A stretch of 64,000 nt of DNA, from positions 27,393,457 through 27,457,456 of the forward strand of contig OW388290.1 in assembly GCA_936450465.1 (NCBI GenBank). Reading direction: 5' to 3'. The position numbers were made by a program, and so were the translations under genes. Source of the stretch: Gibbula magus. Its lineage: Eukaryota; Mollusca; Gastropoda; Trochida; Trochidae. A model generated the notes under the pieces. The model did not search any database, was not told the DNA's origin, and saw nothing but the letters and a program-made list of their open reading frames with translations. Shown here piece by piece: positions 45,282-56,098 of this stretch. Position 1 is the stretch's first letter. Each line of letters begins with the position of its first letter.

Positions 45282-46744
45282 CTGGAGAAGAAGAAACATC
45301 GTTTGTTAACGACATAATAGTATGACAAATGGGGCGGGTTTCTCGAAATAACATGGTGACACATGAGATCTGTAGAGGGACATACATATTGTCAACCTCC
45401 CATGTGTGATCCTCGACACGTGAGAAGCCTTAATAGGAATGTTTCTCGTAATTTGCAATACAAAGAGGTCAGTGAATTGAGTATAACAACAGTAATATAT
45501 GGGTCTCAGGGTTTTATTGTACATTAAGGAAGGAATGAATGTATTCATAAATCCAATAACCAATAGACTGATTTACGTGTCCCTTTCTTTCCAGAAATAT
45601 TCACAGACTTCCCGGATTATATTGCTTATAAATCAGGCAATTTTAGGAATAATATTTGGTTATCTGTATAACATGTCAAAATGTCAATATTGTAAATGAT
45701 CACTATTTAAAATTAAATTGCTCTATATTTTGAAAATCAGGGGTCTTTGAACAAGATCAACTATTAATTTGATATACATTATTCTGACACAATCTTACTT
45801 GGCAATGCGATATATATTATATATACATACCAATTATGTTATTTCCATTAGGGGTAAACAGATTATTAGTTTTATTAACAATTCATTCGACTTCATAACA
45901 TTCCAAAAGTTGTGTCATTGGTATTACTTAAGAAATAAATTTCATTCTGTGATTGTTCACTGGCCTATAAATATTATAAGCGTTTTGAAAATTGTTGTTT
46001 TACTAATTAGTAAATATATAATGAGATAGTTTAGTTCAAACGCTAAAATGTATCACCCGGATCAAACTGTGCATTGGTGTCTTTACCTATTAATTAAGGA
46101 ATTTCTACGAATGGGTATCAACCTACTGGTATTCCATGGAACTAAATATTCGCAATTTCCATAAACTTGCAGATTAAATTCCAAATAAATAATAAGTAGA
46201 TAGGTGTTGCAATTGCGAAATGCAGAGGTCTGAGGTCTGAGGAGGTAAGCACAAAGTTTGAGATGAGGCAAATCTACTGCAAAACATCTCCGTCTCAATC
46301 ACAGGTTTGGTCTGAAATAGCAATTTACCAAAATAGTATTCATGTTGATATTCCAATGAAACACGCTTGCGTTGACTTTTATGTAATTACTACAGCATGC
46401 GAGCATTGATGCACTTTCAATCATTGAAAACATTTCATTCCCGAGTCCGGATTCATATAGTCTTATACCTCAACATGCCAACATTTTACAACAGTGTCTG
46501 ATCTTACAACAATAGTTATCTATATGAAGTGACATATGAGTACGTTTTCTTGAAACAATTTGGGAGTAATCCATTAAACAATTATGCCCTCAATAAATCA
46601 TTAATTTAATTTCATACAATGTAAAGATATGAAAATTGATCGTGTAAGCACCATGTGATCAATGACGTTTACTCCGTGGCACAGTTGTCGGGTTTGAATT
46701 CATACTACTAAGGCCTCATAAAATGTTCTCCGTTATAGCTAAAT
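45282..46744. other. Gene-free stretch
   Basis: Only small AT-rich frames. A short repeat of gaggtct lies at 46225-46242. Nothing recognised. Confidence 0.25.
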
Positions 46745-46965
46745 GTTTTCGTTAAGGTGGTGTGGAGTCATTTGTGGTTTAAAACCGCTTCGTATTTCGT
46801 TTATAATCTGACTGTAAGTAATGTTGCAGAGAGAAATAACTCTTAGAGGCAAAGGGTTGTGGTGAAATCAGCGAGCATAAGCTTGAACTAGCGAAATACG
46901 ACTGTTACTGCACTGGCATTTCATTAACATTTTAATTGTGTGTTATCTACTGCTCTCTTTGTAAA
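46745..46965 (-). mobile_element. Very old SINE
   Basis: Diverged reverse complement of the SINE: gtgtggagtcatttgtggtttaaaaccgct, gttgcagagagaaa, gtggtgaaatcagcgagcat and cttgaactagcgaa line up in order with a younger minus-strand copy (42165-42425). Confidence 0.55.
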
Positions 46966-47064
46966 GCGGTATATATGGCAGAATGAACTATTACATGTCG
47001 GTTGCTTTTTCAAGAGCAAGGTAGATATAAAATAACAGACTCATATTTCGAATGCCATGATTTT

Positions 47065-47263
47065 TTAAATTAATATTTGGTAAGGACGACATGTATAACC
47101 TTTCTTTTGAAAGAGATTTACATATGGCGTGCTAGGGGAGGGCCTCTTCTTACTGAAGCGGGTTGATGGACTGTAAACAGGTTCAGAAACATAAACGAAT
47201 TTGCCAGTATCAGGATCCTGGTGTCCTTTAAAATTTACATTACTGCTGACGACAGTTGCTGGC
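47065..47263 (-). CDS. Terminal coding exon, unknown receptor-like tail
   Basis: The minus-strand acceptor gttattttccag is followed by an open frame of 66 codons ending in TAA at 47065-47067. It takes two bases (AG) from the exon at 48906-48982, exactly what that exon leaves over, so the two join in phase. The peptide is hydrophilic, with DPDTGKFVYVSEPVYSPSTR and a basic SKKRPSPSTPYVN, i.e. tyrosine, serine and proline-rich sequence typical of a cytoplasmic tail. A GTAAAT donor-like word after TPY could end the exon earlier. Codon use is far less AT-rich than the flanks. I do not recognise the family. Confidence 0.5.
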
Positions 47264-47344
47264 CTGGAAAATAACTCGTTTAGAATTCAGAGGTTGATGC
47301 GATACAGAACAATTTGAGAGCGAGTGACGGTAAACGAGTAAACT

Positions 47345-47565
47345 AAAAGGAATGCCTTTGATAATCTGGGCACTATACAGACGAAGACCCTCCAATCATC
47401 GGGAATTGATATCGACTGGTACTTTATTGTGACACGATGGCTCTTTTTTCGTGTCAGGTAAGAACATCCAGGAACTGTAAATTATGATTTGCCCTATCAC
47501 TTCTGTCTGGCATGGGAACAGCTGTGTCTCAGCAACAACACACCAGGCATACAAATGTACATCGT
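47345..47565 (-). repeat. Three-copy low-copy segment, copy 3
   Basis: Paralogous to 36250-36475 and 39850-40065. Here it lies upstream of the exon at 47263 on the minus strand, i.e. in the last intron, whereas copy 2 lies after its exon. So either the terminal exon of this copy is a different one, or the order was changed by rearrangement. Confidence 0.55.
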
Positions 47566-48057
47566 ACCATCGAGTCTTACTCATTAATCTTTATCTTGTT
47601 CTACAAAAGTTCTGGTAGTTTAAAATATCTATGGACTATGGCCTTCAGAATTCTCGATGATAAATTGACCGTAGTTAGACAACCAGTCTACGTGTATATA
47701 GTTGTTAGAACACCATTTATATACAAATGCATTACGTATGTTACAAAATATGTCAACGTTTATATGTATACAAACATGCATGTAAGTTATATGCTGGATA
47801 CAAACGGAGATATATTCCTTCTTAAATTAATTTGACAGTTTTGAAGAGGTTCATGGATGGTTTACCTGAGGAGAGGTATTTTTCAATTGATGAATATTTA
47901 CAATGCTATGACGGTGATATCATCATATTGTTTACAGAGTAGCGTACTTTTATCAGTTAAATTTCAATGTGTAGCTTATTGTTAGACCTTATGAAGCAGG
48001 TTTGCATAATGCAGAGATTATCGAGAAGTTAAAACAAGATGTGCTTTTAGAATATGC

Positions 48058-48172
48058 ATAGCATAGCCACATGGCGTTGCGGGCTTTCTCCCTGCCATAA
48101 TACTAGCAGCCGCGATATAAGTGAAATACTCTTGAAAGCGGCGTTAAACCCCAATTCACCTCACCTCACCTT
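48058..48172 (+). mobile_element. 5'-truncated SINE in the last intron
   Basis: Starts at gcatagccacatggcgttgc and runs to aattcacctcacctcacc. It lies between the exons at 48906-48982 and 47065-47263, in antisense orientation to them. Confidence 0.88.
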
Positions 48173-48905
48173 ATGAGAACTCGCTTGATAGCTTGATTGA
48201 GTGATAAATGCTCAGATGTTGAGATTTCAATGAAAAATAGTTACAAAAAAAAGTTAAATAATTTTTCACCGAAATTAATCATTATTCTGCTTTTGACAAG
48301 ACGGTTACCATAGGTTGTGAAGTCTGTCGTATTTGTTGCAAAATAACTGTAACTGGCAATCAAGCGAAATGTCTAAACTTTTTAAAGAATTATTTTTTTT
48401 ATGTTTACAGAATAATATAAATTAAATAATTGTACATTTGACATATTCTGATTTAAGGAAAATCATGGTTGCCTACACCTCCCAGATATTATTTTCAAAA
48501 GATACGATAATTACCTACGTTTAAACTTTCAAGTAAAAAATTAACGTGGCCTTGCGTGATTGTAAGCACAACACCAGCCATAAAAAAGATGAGGTCTTTT
48601 CTTTTAAGTGTGTGTGTCTTCAGGTTATTTATGAATTGGTTTGAACTGCGGTTCCCAGTTCAATTGAAGAGTAACCTTTAGTTCAACACCTGATATTTGT
48701 GCACAATCTGTGCAGACTCGTGATTTCGTTTTACTGGCATTTCTATAACTCAGGTTTCTTCAATTTAGGACGCACCAGCCGCCTGCTTGACAATCACTAA
48801 TTCGGCCATAAAGAGACTAAAATCCCCTTTGACTGCATCAATCACATTGTCAAATCAATTTTGTGAAACCTACTTAAAATCCTTTCATGAGTTTATCTGT
48901 CTGAC

Positions 48906-48982
48906 CTGTTTGGTATTTCTCTGAGAGCAAATGTGTCTGCTTCGTTCTCCCCATCTAGAGATTCAGTGAGGGCATGGGAATC
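48906..48982 (-). CDS. Penultimate coding exon
   Basis: A 77-base minus-strand block lies between acceptor atgtatccag and donor AACAG|gtcaga. It reads DSHALTESLDGENEADTFAL..IPN, plus two bases (AG) that complete an arginine codon with the exon at 47263. Its paralog at 37005-37081 has exactly the same length and conserved residues, which argues for a real exon under past selection. The acidic, serine/threonine-rich sequence suits an intracellular linker. Upstream exons were not found with confidence; a 34-base candidate lies at 51043-51076. Confidence 0.5.
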
Positions 48983-49009
48983 CTGGATACATGATTATGA
49001 CCAATAATT

Positions 49010-49555
49010 TCAACTCTCAACTCAAACTATTTATTCTCGAAAACCACTCTCGGTGGTACAATATATACAGTTTGGAATACTGATACATAAAATATAAAGA
49101 CAAGATGGCAGGGTATAATTCTTCACATTCAATAGATAGGATGTCATTTCAGACTACAACACAATTACAGTTGACACAAATTCATTCATATGTCTTTTTC
49201 ACATTTTTATCAACAATATTAAGATACAGTGCTAAATTTTTGGATTGAACAAACTTTGGTATACAAAAATGTTTTTATAGGTCATTAAGTTTGGAAATGA
49301 TAAATATTTCTTAGGAATATATTTCTGTCTTTGTTCTAGAAAAGCGTTTCATTTTAATAAATAATTGAATTCATCTGCAATTGCAATGGATTTACAAATA
49401 TTGCATGTTCTATTTTCACGGTCAGTGTCGTGCCAACGGCTAACTTCAATTGGTAGATTATTGTTGCAGGTTCTATATTTTAAAGTTGGTAAATACACTG
49501 GAGCTTGCAGGAATAACTTTCTAACATCGGAATACGTTTAACATATTTATAATGT
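49010..49555 (-). mobile_element. LINE 3' end (third LINE family)
   Basis: The minus strand encodes a LINE ORF2 C-terminus: NNNLPIEVSRWHDTDRENR, then CNIC, IADEFNYLL and KYIPKKYLSFPNLM. This is followed by stops and a 3' UTR with a ccaccgagagtggttt hairpin word and aataaa near 49030. It sits just upstream of the 48982 exon in the intron. Boundaries are approximate. The motif set is that seen in CR1/L2-type or related LINEs; exact clade not assigned. Confidence 0.75.
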
Positions 49556-51662
49556 CACAGATCAGAAACACACTCATCTGACATCACATACACAGGGGTT
49601 GTAACCAGACACTAACACGCATTACTCCATCCACAATACCAACGCACAGACTTACAATGACTCCCACATTCCTCACTGAATGGATTTTAATAAGAAAATA
49701 TCTGTCACTTAGGCACAGTTTCATTCACATTATTGAAAGACTGTGTCGGAATGCGAGTGTGTTTAATCACGTTTTCAAAAGTCATCATAAATTATTATTA
49801 TAAAATAAAGATAAACGATGAGCTTGAATAACAAATATCACACGATTCCCCTTTCATATGAATGAACATGGCTTTCATTACTGAAATTTTCTATTTAAAA
49901 TTCATAATAACCGAATAATAAAATTAGAATGTCCCTACCCAGGACTATGATACCAATTTAGTATGTAAAGGATACATGTTGACACTAATGTTGTGTACAA
50001 AATATCACCCACAAAGGGTAAGAATCGCTGGGTTGATAGTAAGCTCATACTTTGGTCCATGTAGATGTATACATGTATCAATTATGTATATATATTTTTT
50101 TTATCAAATCTAGAATGAAGATCTAGATTAAACTGACCATTTGGCAAAATATTGTTTCACCTTTTGAATTCCTTGTACAATACATTCGCGGCTGAATATC
50201 GCTTGAGAGTTTCTCATATGTAAACAATTTTAGTTACTAATTCAAATAGTAAGCAGAAAAAAATACGCTTATACCACAAGGTAAATTGCCGAAATTCTTT
50301 GCTGAAATGTAAAATAAGTGTGTTTATGTTTAAGAAGGACACTAATAATTGTAACAAAATCAATTAACAAAAATGTGTTTTAACATTTTAAACCTCTGAA
50401 TCTTTTGTTCGGCGTTTGCTGCTGAAAGCCTATTCATTCAAATTACTTAGTTTGTATAGGTAATCAAACTAAACTGAGAGTAATTCATGACGATTCTGCC
50501 TATGAATTAATTATTTTCACTCGAAAATGGTTTGAGTGTAACATTAAACATAATTATTTATATAAATGCTTATCAATTCTGTAAATTAAAAATGTGTTTA
50601 TAAGCTAACCAATAATAGAAGTTTATTGGCAGTGCACTGACACTCTTTTTTTCCCCACCTAGGATAGTAAATAATGCAAACTTTGTATGAGTCATAATTT
50701 AATGGAAAATAGTTCTTAATCATTCATGAGTTTTATATGTTCTTATGGTGATCGATCATGTTTAACTGTTTAAATGCTGATCGAATTGACATTAACCAAT
50801 CTTTGAACAATATCTTCCATCACATCATCTTTCATTGTCGTTCAAACAGGTGAAATAGTTGCTACAAAGTTGATTACATCACTTGGCCTCTATAACATGT
50901 ACTTCTAAAGTTCCATATAAACTGTGTATGCGTTATCCATTAATTGATAATATGAATACGTAAGCTTGATAAATAAATATCAGCAATGACAGTTAACACT
51001 GAATATGATTAAATATAGTTTCAATTGGCTTCATATACATACCAGTTGTAAGTTGAACGAGCAATAAACCTTTTTCCTGGCAAAAGAACAAAACTTTCAC
51101 TCATGTGACAGCAGTAGTGCATCGTGGCATTTCCCCGTGTTGAGAAAAGTGTTATATGTTCTGTTTTTATCTAGGTTTTCTCGCATCTATATCGTGTTTG
51201 TTTCTCTCGACACGCTACATTATTGATTCCCACAACTAAATAGGTTAATTGTTGACATGGTGTTAGATAAAGATATTAAAACACCAAAAGAAGAGATAAA
51301 AACATGATGTCAAATTGACATACCTTCCCTTGAAAACCGATGTTGAGAGAAGAACAATGTATCAAGTTAAGGAAAGAAGATATATTAAAAAGTACTTCAA
51401 CATCTTCATAGGAGTAACACTAGTTATGAGTTACCCCACTATGTGTATTACCAGATAGTCACACTTATCCACTAACACATATTCAGTTGATATCTAACGA
51501 GTTTCTATGTCTTTTTATACTAATATGAGTATTTCCCGAGCAAGAGCGAGATATATACCAATATTAAGGCACGAGTGTCATGAACATCGTATGACAAGCT
51601 GGCAAACCGAAATTCCGTATATACTAGATAAATGTTTGAAAGCCATCGTAATCCAATCCATA
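49556..51662. other. Intron-like, gene-free stretch
   Basis: AT-rich. The minus strand holds a small exon-like block at 51043-51076 with a good acceptor (gttcttttgccag) and donor (CTG|gtatgt). Its frame could run into the 48982 exon. No other feature. Confidence 0.3.
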
Positions 51663-51889
51663 TATACACACATAACTTAATTAAGCACCACCTAATATTT
51701 TCAGTGATACAAATATACATAGTAACGACTATGCATTGTTCCTCTCAACAGTGTTCGGGGTTTCTGTGAGGTCAAAAGCACAAACACACCCCACAATGCA
51801 TGTGAAGCACACCATCCACGAGTTTCTGAAATTGCAGTTTTAAATCGTTGAAATCAGTATAAATCTTGGAAATTTTCAAATGATTGTGT

Positions 51890-52289
51890 CATTACCTCTG
51901 CACATGACTCGAAGGAGACTCACTGATGGCAAATTATTGGAATGAGTTCCACAGGAATGTCTTTTAGAGCTATTCGACGACAGTTGGACATTCAACACAC
52001 TGCGATAAGCCATCATGTCCAGAAATATCGTCAAACCAACCTTGTTCAACAAAAGTTCTCCAGTTGAGCACACCTTGTTCGACATCATCCGTTTGCTTAA
52101 AGTGGTGTGTTGAACCGACTTGTTTGCAACAGAACAGTGCTAAATCGATTAAAGTCAATAGGACTAAAGTCAGGAAGAGTGATTAAGAGGCCACGTTTGA
52201 TTAATCTCCATAAAAGAGTTCGTTTGGAATGTTGTGTAACCCGACGTCACTAGAATCTTGGGTCTTGGAGGAAGATTCATTGGTCAGAT
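51890..52289 (+). pseudogene. Tc1 transposase, N-terminal half
   Basis: The plus strand encodes RLTDGK, then the paired-like helix-turn-helix block SFRAIRRQLDIQHTAISHHV (~51957-52016) and QKYRQTNLVQQ. It continues in shifting frames to KRVRLECCVTRRH and WRKIHWSD at 52289. Frameshifts and stops show it was inactive, before or after the LTR element landed at the aspartate codon. Confidence 0.8.
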
Positions 52290-52399
52290 TGTTTGTGTCG
52301 AGCTCTTTTATTACTGAAGTCCCGTACATCCGGTTCAGCTGATCACATTTAAAAGTTGGAATGACATACGGAATACGGAATGTGATGAATCTCGTAACA
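52290..52399 (-). repeat. 3' LTR of the Gypsy element
   Basis: 110 bp, TG...CA, identical base for base to 56099-56208. On the coding (minus) strand it contains AATAAA near its end. A purine-rich tract (gaaaaggagga, 52400-52410 on the minus strand) directly precedes it, as expected for plus-strand priming. The 4-base target copy AGAT is at 52286-52289. Confidence 0.93.
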
Positions 52400-52600
52400 T
52401 CCTCCTTTTCATATGAACAAGAGACTTATAAACATGTTGAGCCCTAAACTATTAGGTGATAGCTTACATTGAATTGTAAGAATGGCACTAACAAAATTAA
52501 GCGATTAAACTAAACATAGGAAAAGATCCTCTGAGATCCCACTTTAGAGTCTTTGAAGATTCAAACTGTTATAATAATTCAACACTGTGAACCAAGGGAT

Positions 52601-55600
52601 TTAGCTTCTTAGCTTAAAATTAGTAAAACTGAAAGTTAGTCCAGAACATAGAACACATGCCTCTGCTCCAAGGTGACTGGCATGAATGCGTTGCAGCATT
52701 TCTGGTTTGAGTGCCGGAGGAACAACAACACGGCAGCCTTTGTACAAGACACCATTTTGAACTGTCATTTCCTCTCTGAAATTCCAGTAATCTCTGATGC
52801 ACATGGGAGCTTCTTCTCGTACTGCTGGCCAGCCGGCGAGAACTGTCGATTTCAGACTCTGCAAGGTAGTATCCTGGTCTGTCAGACTTTGAATCTGATC
52901 AAGTCTCTGGTCAGTGACAGGAATGTAGTCAGCTGCATTCACTTCCTCAAGTTCACTGATGAATGTAGATTCACTGGAGATTGCGAAAATCTCATAGTCT
53001 TTCAGATCGAGTGAAGGTTCAACCCTCCTCATGGGAAGAGCAGATCGTGACAAGAAGTCTGCGATGTACATTTCTGATCCTTTCTTGTAATATACTTCAA
53101 GATGATATTTCTGGAGTCTGAGGAGCATCCTCTGTAACCTCTTTGGAGAAGAGAGTAGGGATTTCTTGAAGATACTCTCCAGGGGCTTGTGGTCTGTGTC
53201 CACATGAACCACTTTTCGTCCATAGATGTACTGGTCAAAATGTTCACAAGCAAACACAATTGCTAGACATTCTTTTTCAATTTGCGCGTAGCGCTGTTCA
53301 GTTTGTGACAGTGATCTTGATGCAAAGCATACTGGCTGTCCATTTTGGAGTAGGGCAGCTCCAAGACCAACTTCACTCGCATCAGCTTGAATTGTCAACT
53401 CGTCATTGACATCGTAGTATCTCAGCACTGGTGTACTTGTCACCATTTTCTTGATTTGATCAAAAGCCTTTTCATGCTGATTCTGCCAACACCACACTGC
53501 ATCTTTGTCTAGAAGTCGTCTAAGAGGTTCACAGATCTCAGAGAGACGAGGTAAAAACTTGGACAGGTAGTTGATGAAGCCGATAAAACGCTGAACACTC
53601 TTTGTGTTGGTTGGCTTAGGCATATCTGTGACAGCACGCACTTTCTCTGGATCCGGGCTGAGACCGTCAGCTGTCAGAAGATGTCCAAGATATGGTATAG
53701 CTGACTGCCGAAGACGAAGTTTAGACTTGTTGAGTTTCAGATTTGCATGTCGGGCTCTCTCAAGCAGTTTAATCAAGTTCATGTCATGGTCAGTGTTGGC
53801 TTCTTCAAGAGTGTCGCCGCATCCATACACAAGGATATCATCATGAATTACCGCAACACCGGGTAATCCCTCCAAAACTTCATGTTGTCGTCTCTGGTAT
53901 TCTTCGGGAGCTGTGGCAATACCGAACGGCATACGTAACCAACGATAGCGTCCAAGCGGCGTCCAGAACGTTGTTAGGTAACTGCTGGCCTCGTCAAGTT
54001 TTACCTGCCAGAATCCGTCCTTGGCGTCAAGAGTTGTGAAGACCTTGGCGTTTCCTAAATGTGGAAGAACTTCTTCAATGGTAGGTATCTGGTAGTGTGA
54101 CCTTTTCAAGGCCAAGTTCAGGTCCTTTGGATCCAGACATATTCGGACCTTGCCTGGTTTCTTCACGGCTACCATGCTACTTATCCACTCAGTTGGTTCA
54201 GTGACCTTAGTCAGAACACCCTTCTCAACAAGTTCATCAACTTTCTTTTTGACGTCTTGTTTCAGTGCAACCGCCATTCGCCGAGGTTGATGCTGTACCG
54301 GAGGAACTGATGGGTCAACATCCAGGTGGTAAGTACCAGGTAAGCAGCCAAGTCCTTGGAATATATCACCATAACTGTCCATAATCTGGGTGTATGTCAG
54401 TTGCTGAGGGGGTGCTTCACCGACACTGTAAACACACTCACTCAGGCTCATGAGCTTCAAGACCTCACAAGTTTCAGCTGACAGCAGTGGTCTCTGTTGC
54501 CCTTTCACAACTTGAAATTTCAGATTGTGACAGTCACCATTCTGAGCGCACTCCAGAGTTGTCTCACCAATCGACATCAAAATGGACTCGTCATAAAGCT
54601 TAGGTCTAGCTGAACTCTTCTCAAGAGGGGGATTTCCATGCTGAGCCAGGTAACAATAGTCCTTGAAGCTGATCAGGTTGCAAGTTGTACCTGAATCAAG
54701 TTGACACTTTAAGTTCAGTTTCCATCCCTTGCTTGGAACTCCCAAGCTTAAGTCAACAAACCACTGTTTTCCACGGGACTGCACTGAACCGACATCATGT
54801 GAGATAAAGTATGCTTGTTCATCAGAGCTCTCACCATCATCTGAGTCGTCATCAGATTCAATTTCCCGTGAATCAACGTAGTTCACTTGTCTGCTATCTT
54901 GCCTCTTTCTGAAACAACAGCTAGCAAAGTGATGAAGTCGTTTGCAGAAATTACATCTCTTGTTATATGCAGGACATGCACTTCTGTCTTGTTCATGCTG
55001 TCCACCACAATATCTACAGGTATACTGCAAACTGGTTTTTTCACTACTCTGCCTAGATCTGTTATCCTGACGCTCTGACCTGCCTTTTGATTTACCCGAT
55101 TCATAGTTCTTGTTCTTTCTTTTGAAAGGTGGCTTGACGAGATTTACAGATTCCTCACTTACTGATGTGATTCTCTTCAGTTGTTTGTCAGCAATTTCAC
55201 TAGCTCTGCAGGTATCAATAGCATGTTTCAGAGTCAGTTTGGCTTCACGAAGCATTCGTGCACGTGCACCATTGTCATTTGTACCAAGCACAATTCTGTC
55301 CCTGATTAGGTCATCATGTAATGCACCAAATTCACAGGAGGCAGCGAGCTGTCGCAACTTTGTAACATACTGATCAATACTTTCAGAGTTTTCCTGATTT
55401 GTGGTGTTAAATATGTATCGTTCATAAATAACATTTCTAGCAGGTAAGAAATGGCTTTCAAGTGCTTCAAGAATAAGTTTTGGATCCTTCTTATCCTCTT
55501 CAGATATGTCGAGGTGTTTGTAAACTCTGAAACACTCTTTTCCCATCAGACTCAATAAAGTTGCTACAACAATCTTTGGGTCCTTTTCAACAAGTTCAAC

Positions 55601-55789
55601 AGCTACAGCATAATTTTCCCACTGGGCACGAAAAAAGGTCCAATTCGCTGCTACATCCCCTTTAAAATCCACTGGAGCGGGTACAGGAAAATTACTAGAC
55701 GCCATTTTGGTTGTATACGGTATTTCAGCACAATCGGCAAATAAGCGCTGCCACAATAGCGGTAGAGCAAATTCAGATAAAGAGTTCAT
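52601..55789 (-). CDS. Gypsy Gag-Pol polyprotein without integrase core
   Basis: A single 1062-codon frame. Gag spans roughly residues 29-250 (a start at Met29 is as plausible as Met1). Two CCHC-like knuckles lie at 258-291. The aspartic protease motif LDSG is at 364-367. Reverse transcriptase runs from about 490 to 720, with FTTLDAKDGF (588) and the catalytic pair in VIHDDILVYG (650-651), where histidine replaces the usual residue before DD. RNase H begins at 800 (ADAS, D803) and includes E838/E840. A linker leads into the start of the integrase zinc region (H1036, H1039), where the frame diverges and stops at 1062. The catalytic DDE core is absent, so the element could not integrate without help from a complete relative. 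Confidence 0.92.
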   Translation of the reverse strand: MNSLSEFALPLLWQRLFADCAEIPYTTKMASSNFPVPAPVDFKGDVAANWTFFRAQWENYAVAVELVEKDPKIVVATLLSLMGKECFRVYKHLDISEEDKKDPKLILEALESHFLPARNVIYERYIFNTTNQENSESIDQYVTKLRQLAASCEFGALHDDLIRDRIVLGTNDNGARARMLREAKLTLKHAIDTCRASEIADKQLKRITSVSEESVNLVKPPFKRKNKNYESGKSKGRSERQDNRSRQSSEKTSLQYTCRYCGGQHEQDRSACPAYNKRCNFCKRLHHFASCCFRKRQDSRQVNYVDSREIESDDDSDDGESSDEQAYFISHDVGSVQSRGKQWFVDLSLGVPSKGWKLNLKCQLDSGTTCNLISFKDYCYLAQHGNPPLEKSSARPKLYDESILMSIGETTLECAQNGDCHNLKFQVVKGQQRPLLSAETCEVLKLMSLSECVYSVGEAPPQQLTYTQIMDSYGDIFQGLGCLPGTYHLDVDPSVPPVQHQPRRMAVALKQDVKKKVDELVEKGVLTKVTEPTEWISSMVAVKKPGKVRICLDPKDLNLALKRSHYQIPTIEEVLPHLGNAKVFTTLDAKDGFWQVKLDEASSYLTTFWTPLGRYRWLRMPFGIATAPEEYQRRQHEVLEGLPGVAVIHDDILVYGCGDTLEEANTDHDMNLIKLLERARHANLKLNKSKLRLRQSAIPYLGHLLTADGLSPDPEKVRAVTDMPKPTNTKSVQRFIGFINYLSKFLPRLSEICEPLRRLLDKDAVWCWQNQHEKAFDQIKKMVTSTPVLRYYDVNDELTIQADASEVGLGAALLQNGQPVCFASRSLSQTEQRYAQIEKECLAIVFACEHFDQYIYGRKVVHVDTDHKPLESIFKKSLLSSPKRLQRMLLRLQKYHLEVYYKKGSEMYIADFLSRSALPMRRVEPSLDLKDYEIFAISSESTFISELEEVNAADYIPVTDQRLDQIQSLTDQDTTLQSLKSTVLAGWPAVREEAPMCIRDYWNFREEMTVQNGVLYKGCRVVVPPALKPEMLQRIHASHLGAEACVLCSGLTFSFTNFKLRS

Positions 55790-56082
55790 CAGATATATAG
55801 ATCAAGCAGTCTAATATCCCTGGAGACCATAATTGAGTAAAGAATTCTCAAATAGTTATCACAATCAGCAGCTGCCATCCAGTCGACTAACTGTAGCAGA
55901 CGATAACCAGTAACCACGTGCGAGATTCACAACACGACAGCCGATGTTTTGTCAAGTAGGCCTTCATTCAAGTTAAAGACGCGCCTCAAGAGTAAAGAAT
56001 AAGATAGAGTAGGGCTTAGCCGACTGTCTCTGGCTTTGATCAGTTCTGTGGGTCGTAATTTAGTGCTTTTTAAACCAAATTC

Positions 56083-56098
56083 GCCACTTCTGACACCA
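56083..56098 (-). promoter_or_regulatory. Primer-binding site, tRNA-Leu type
   Basis: The minus strand begins TGGTGTCAGAAGTGG directly after the 5' LTR. It is complementary to the CCACTTCTGACA-CCA end known from animal tRNA-Leu. Confidence 0.75.

Noticed and set aside
43400..51840. Apparent paralogous exon starts at 43.43 and 51.83 kb (ctcgtgg after a C-AG)
   Set aside because: The second lies inside the Tc1 element and the similarity is too short to exceed chance.
52673..55373. Plus-strand ORFs of 60-113 aa in 52.6-55.4 kb
   Set aside because: They are antisense shadows of the Gypsy polyprotein.
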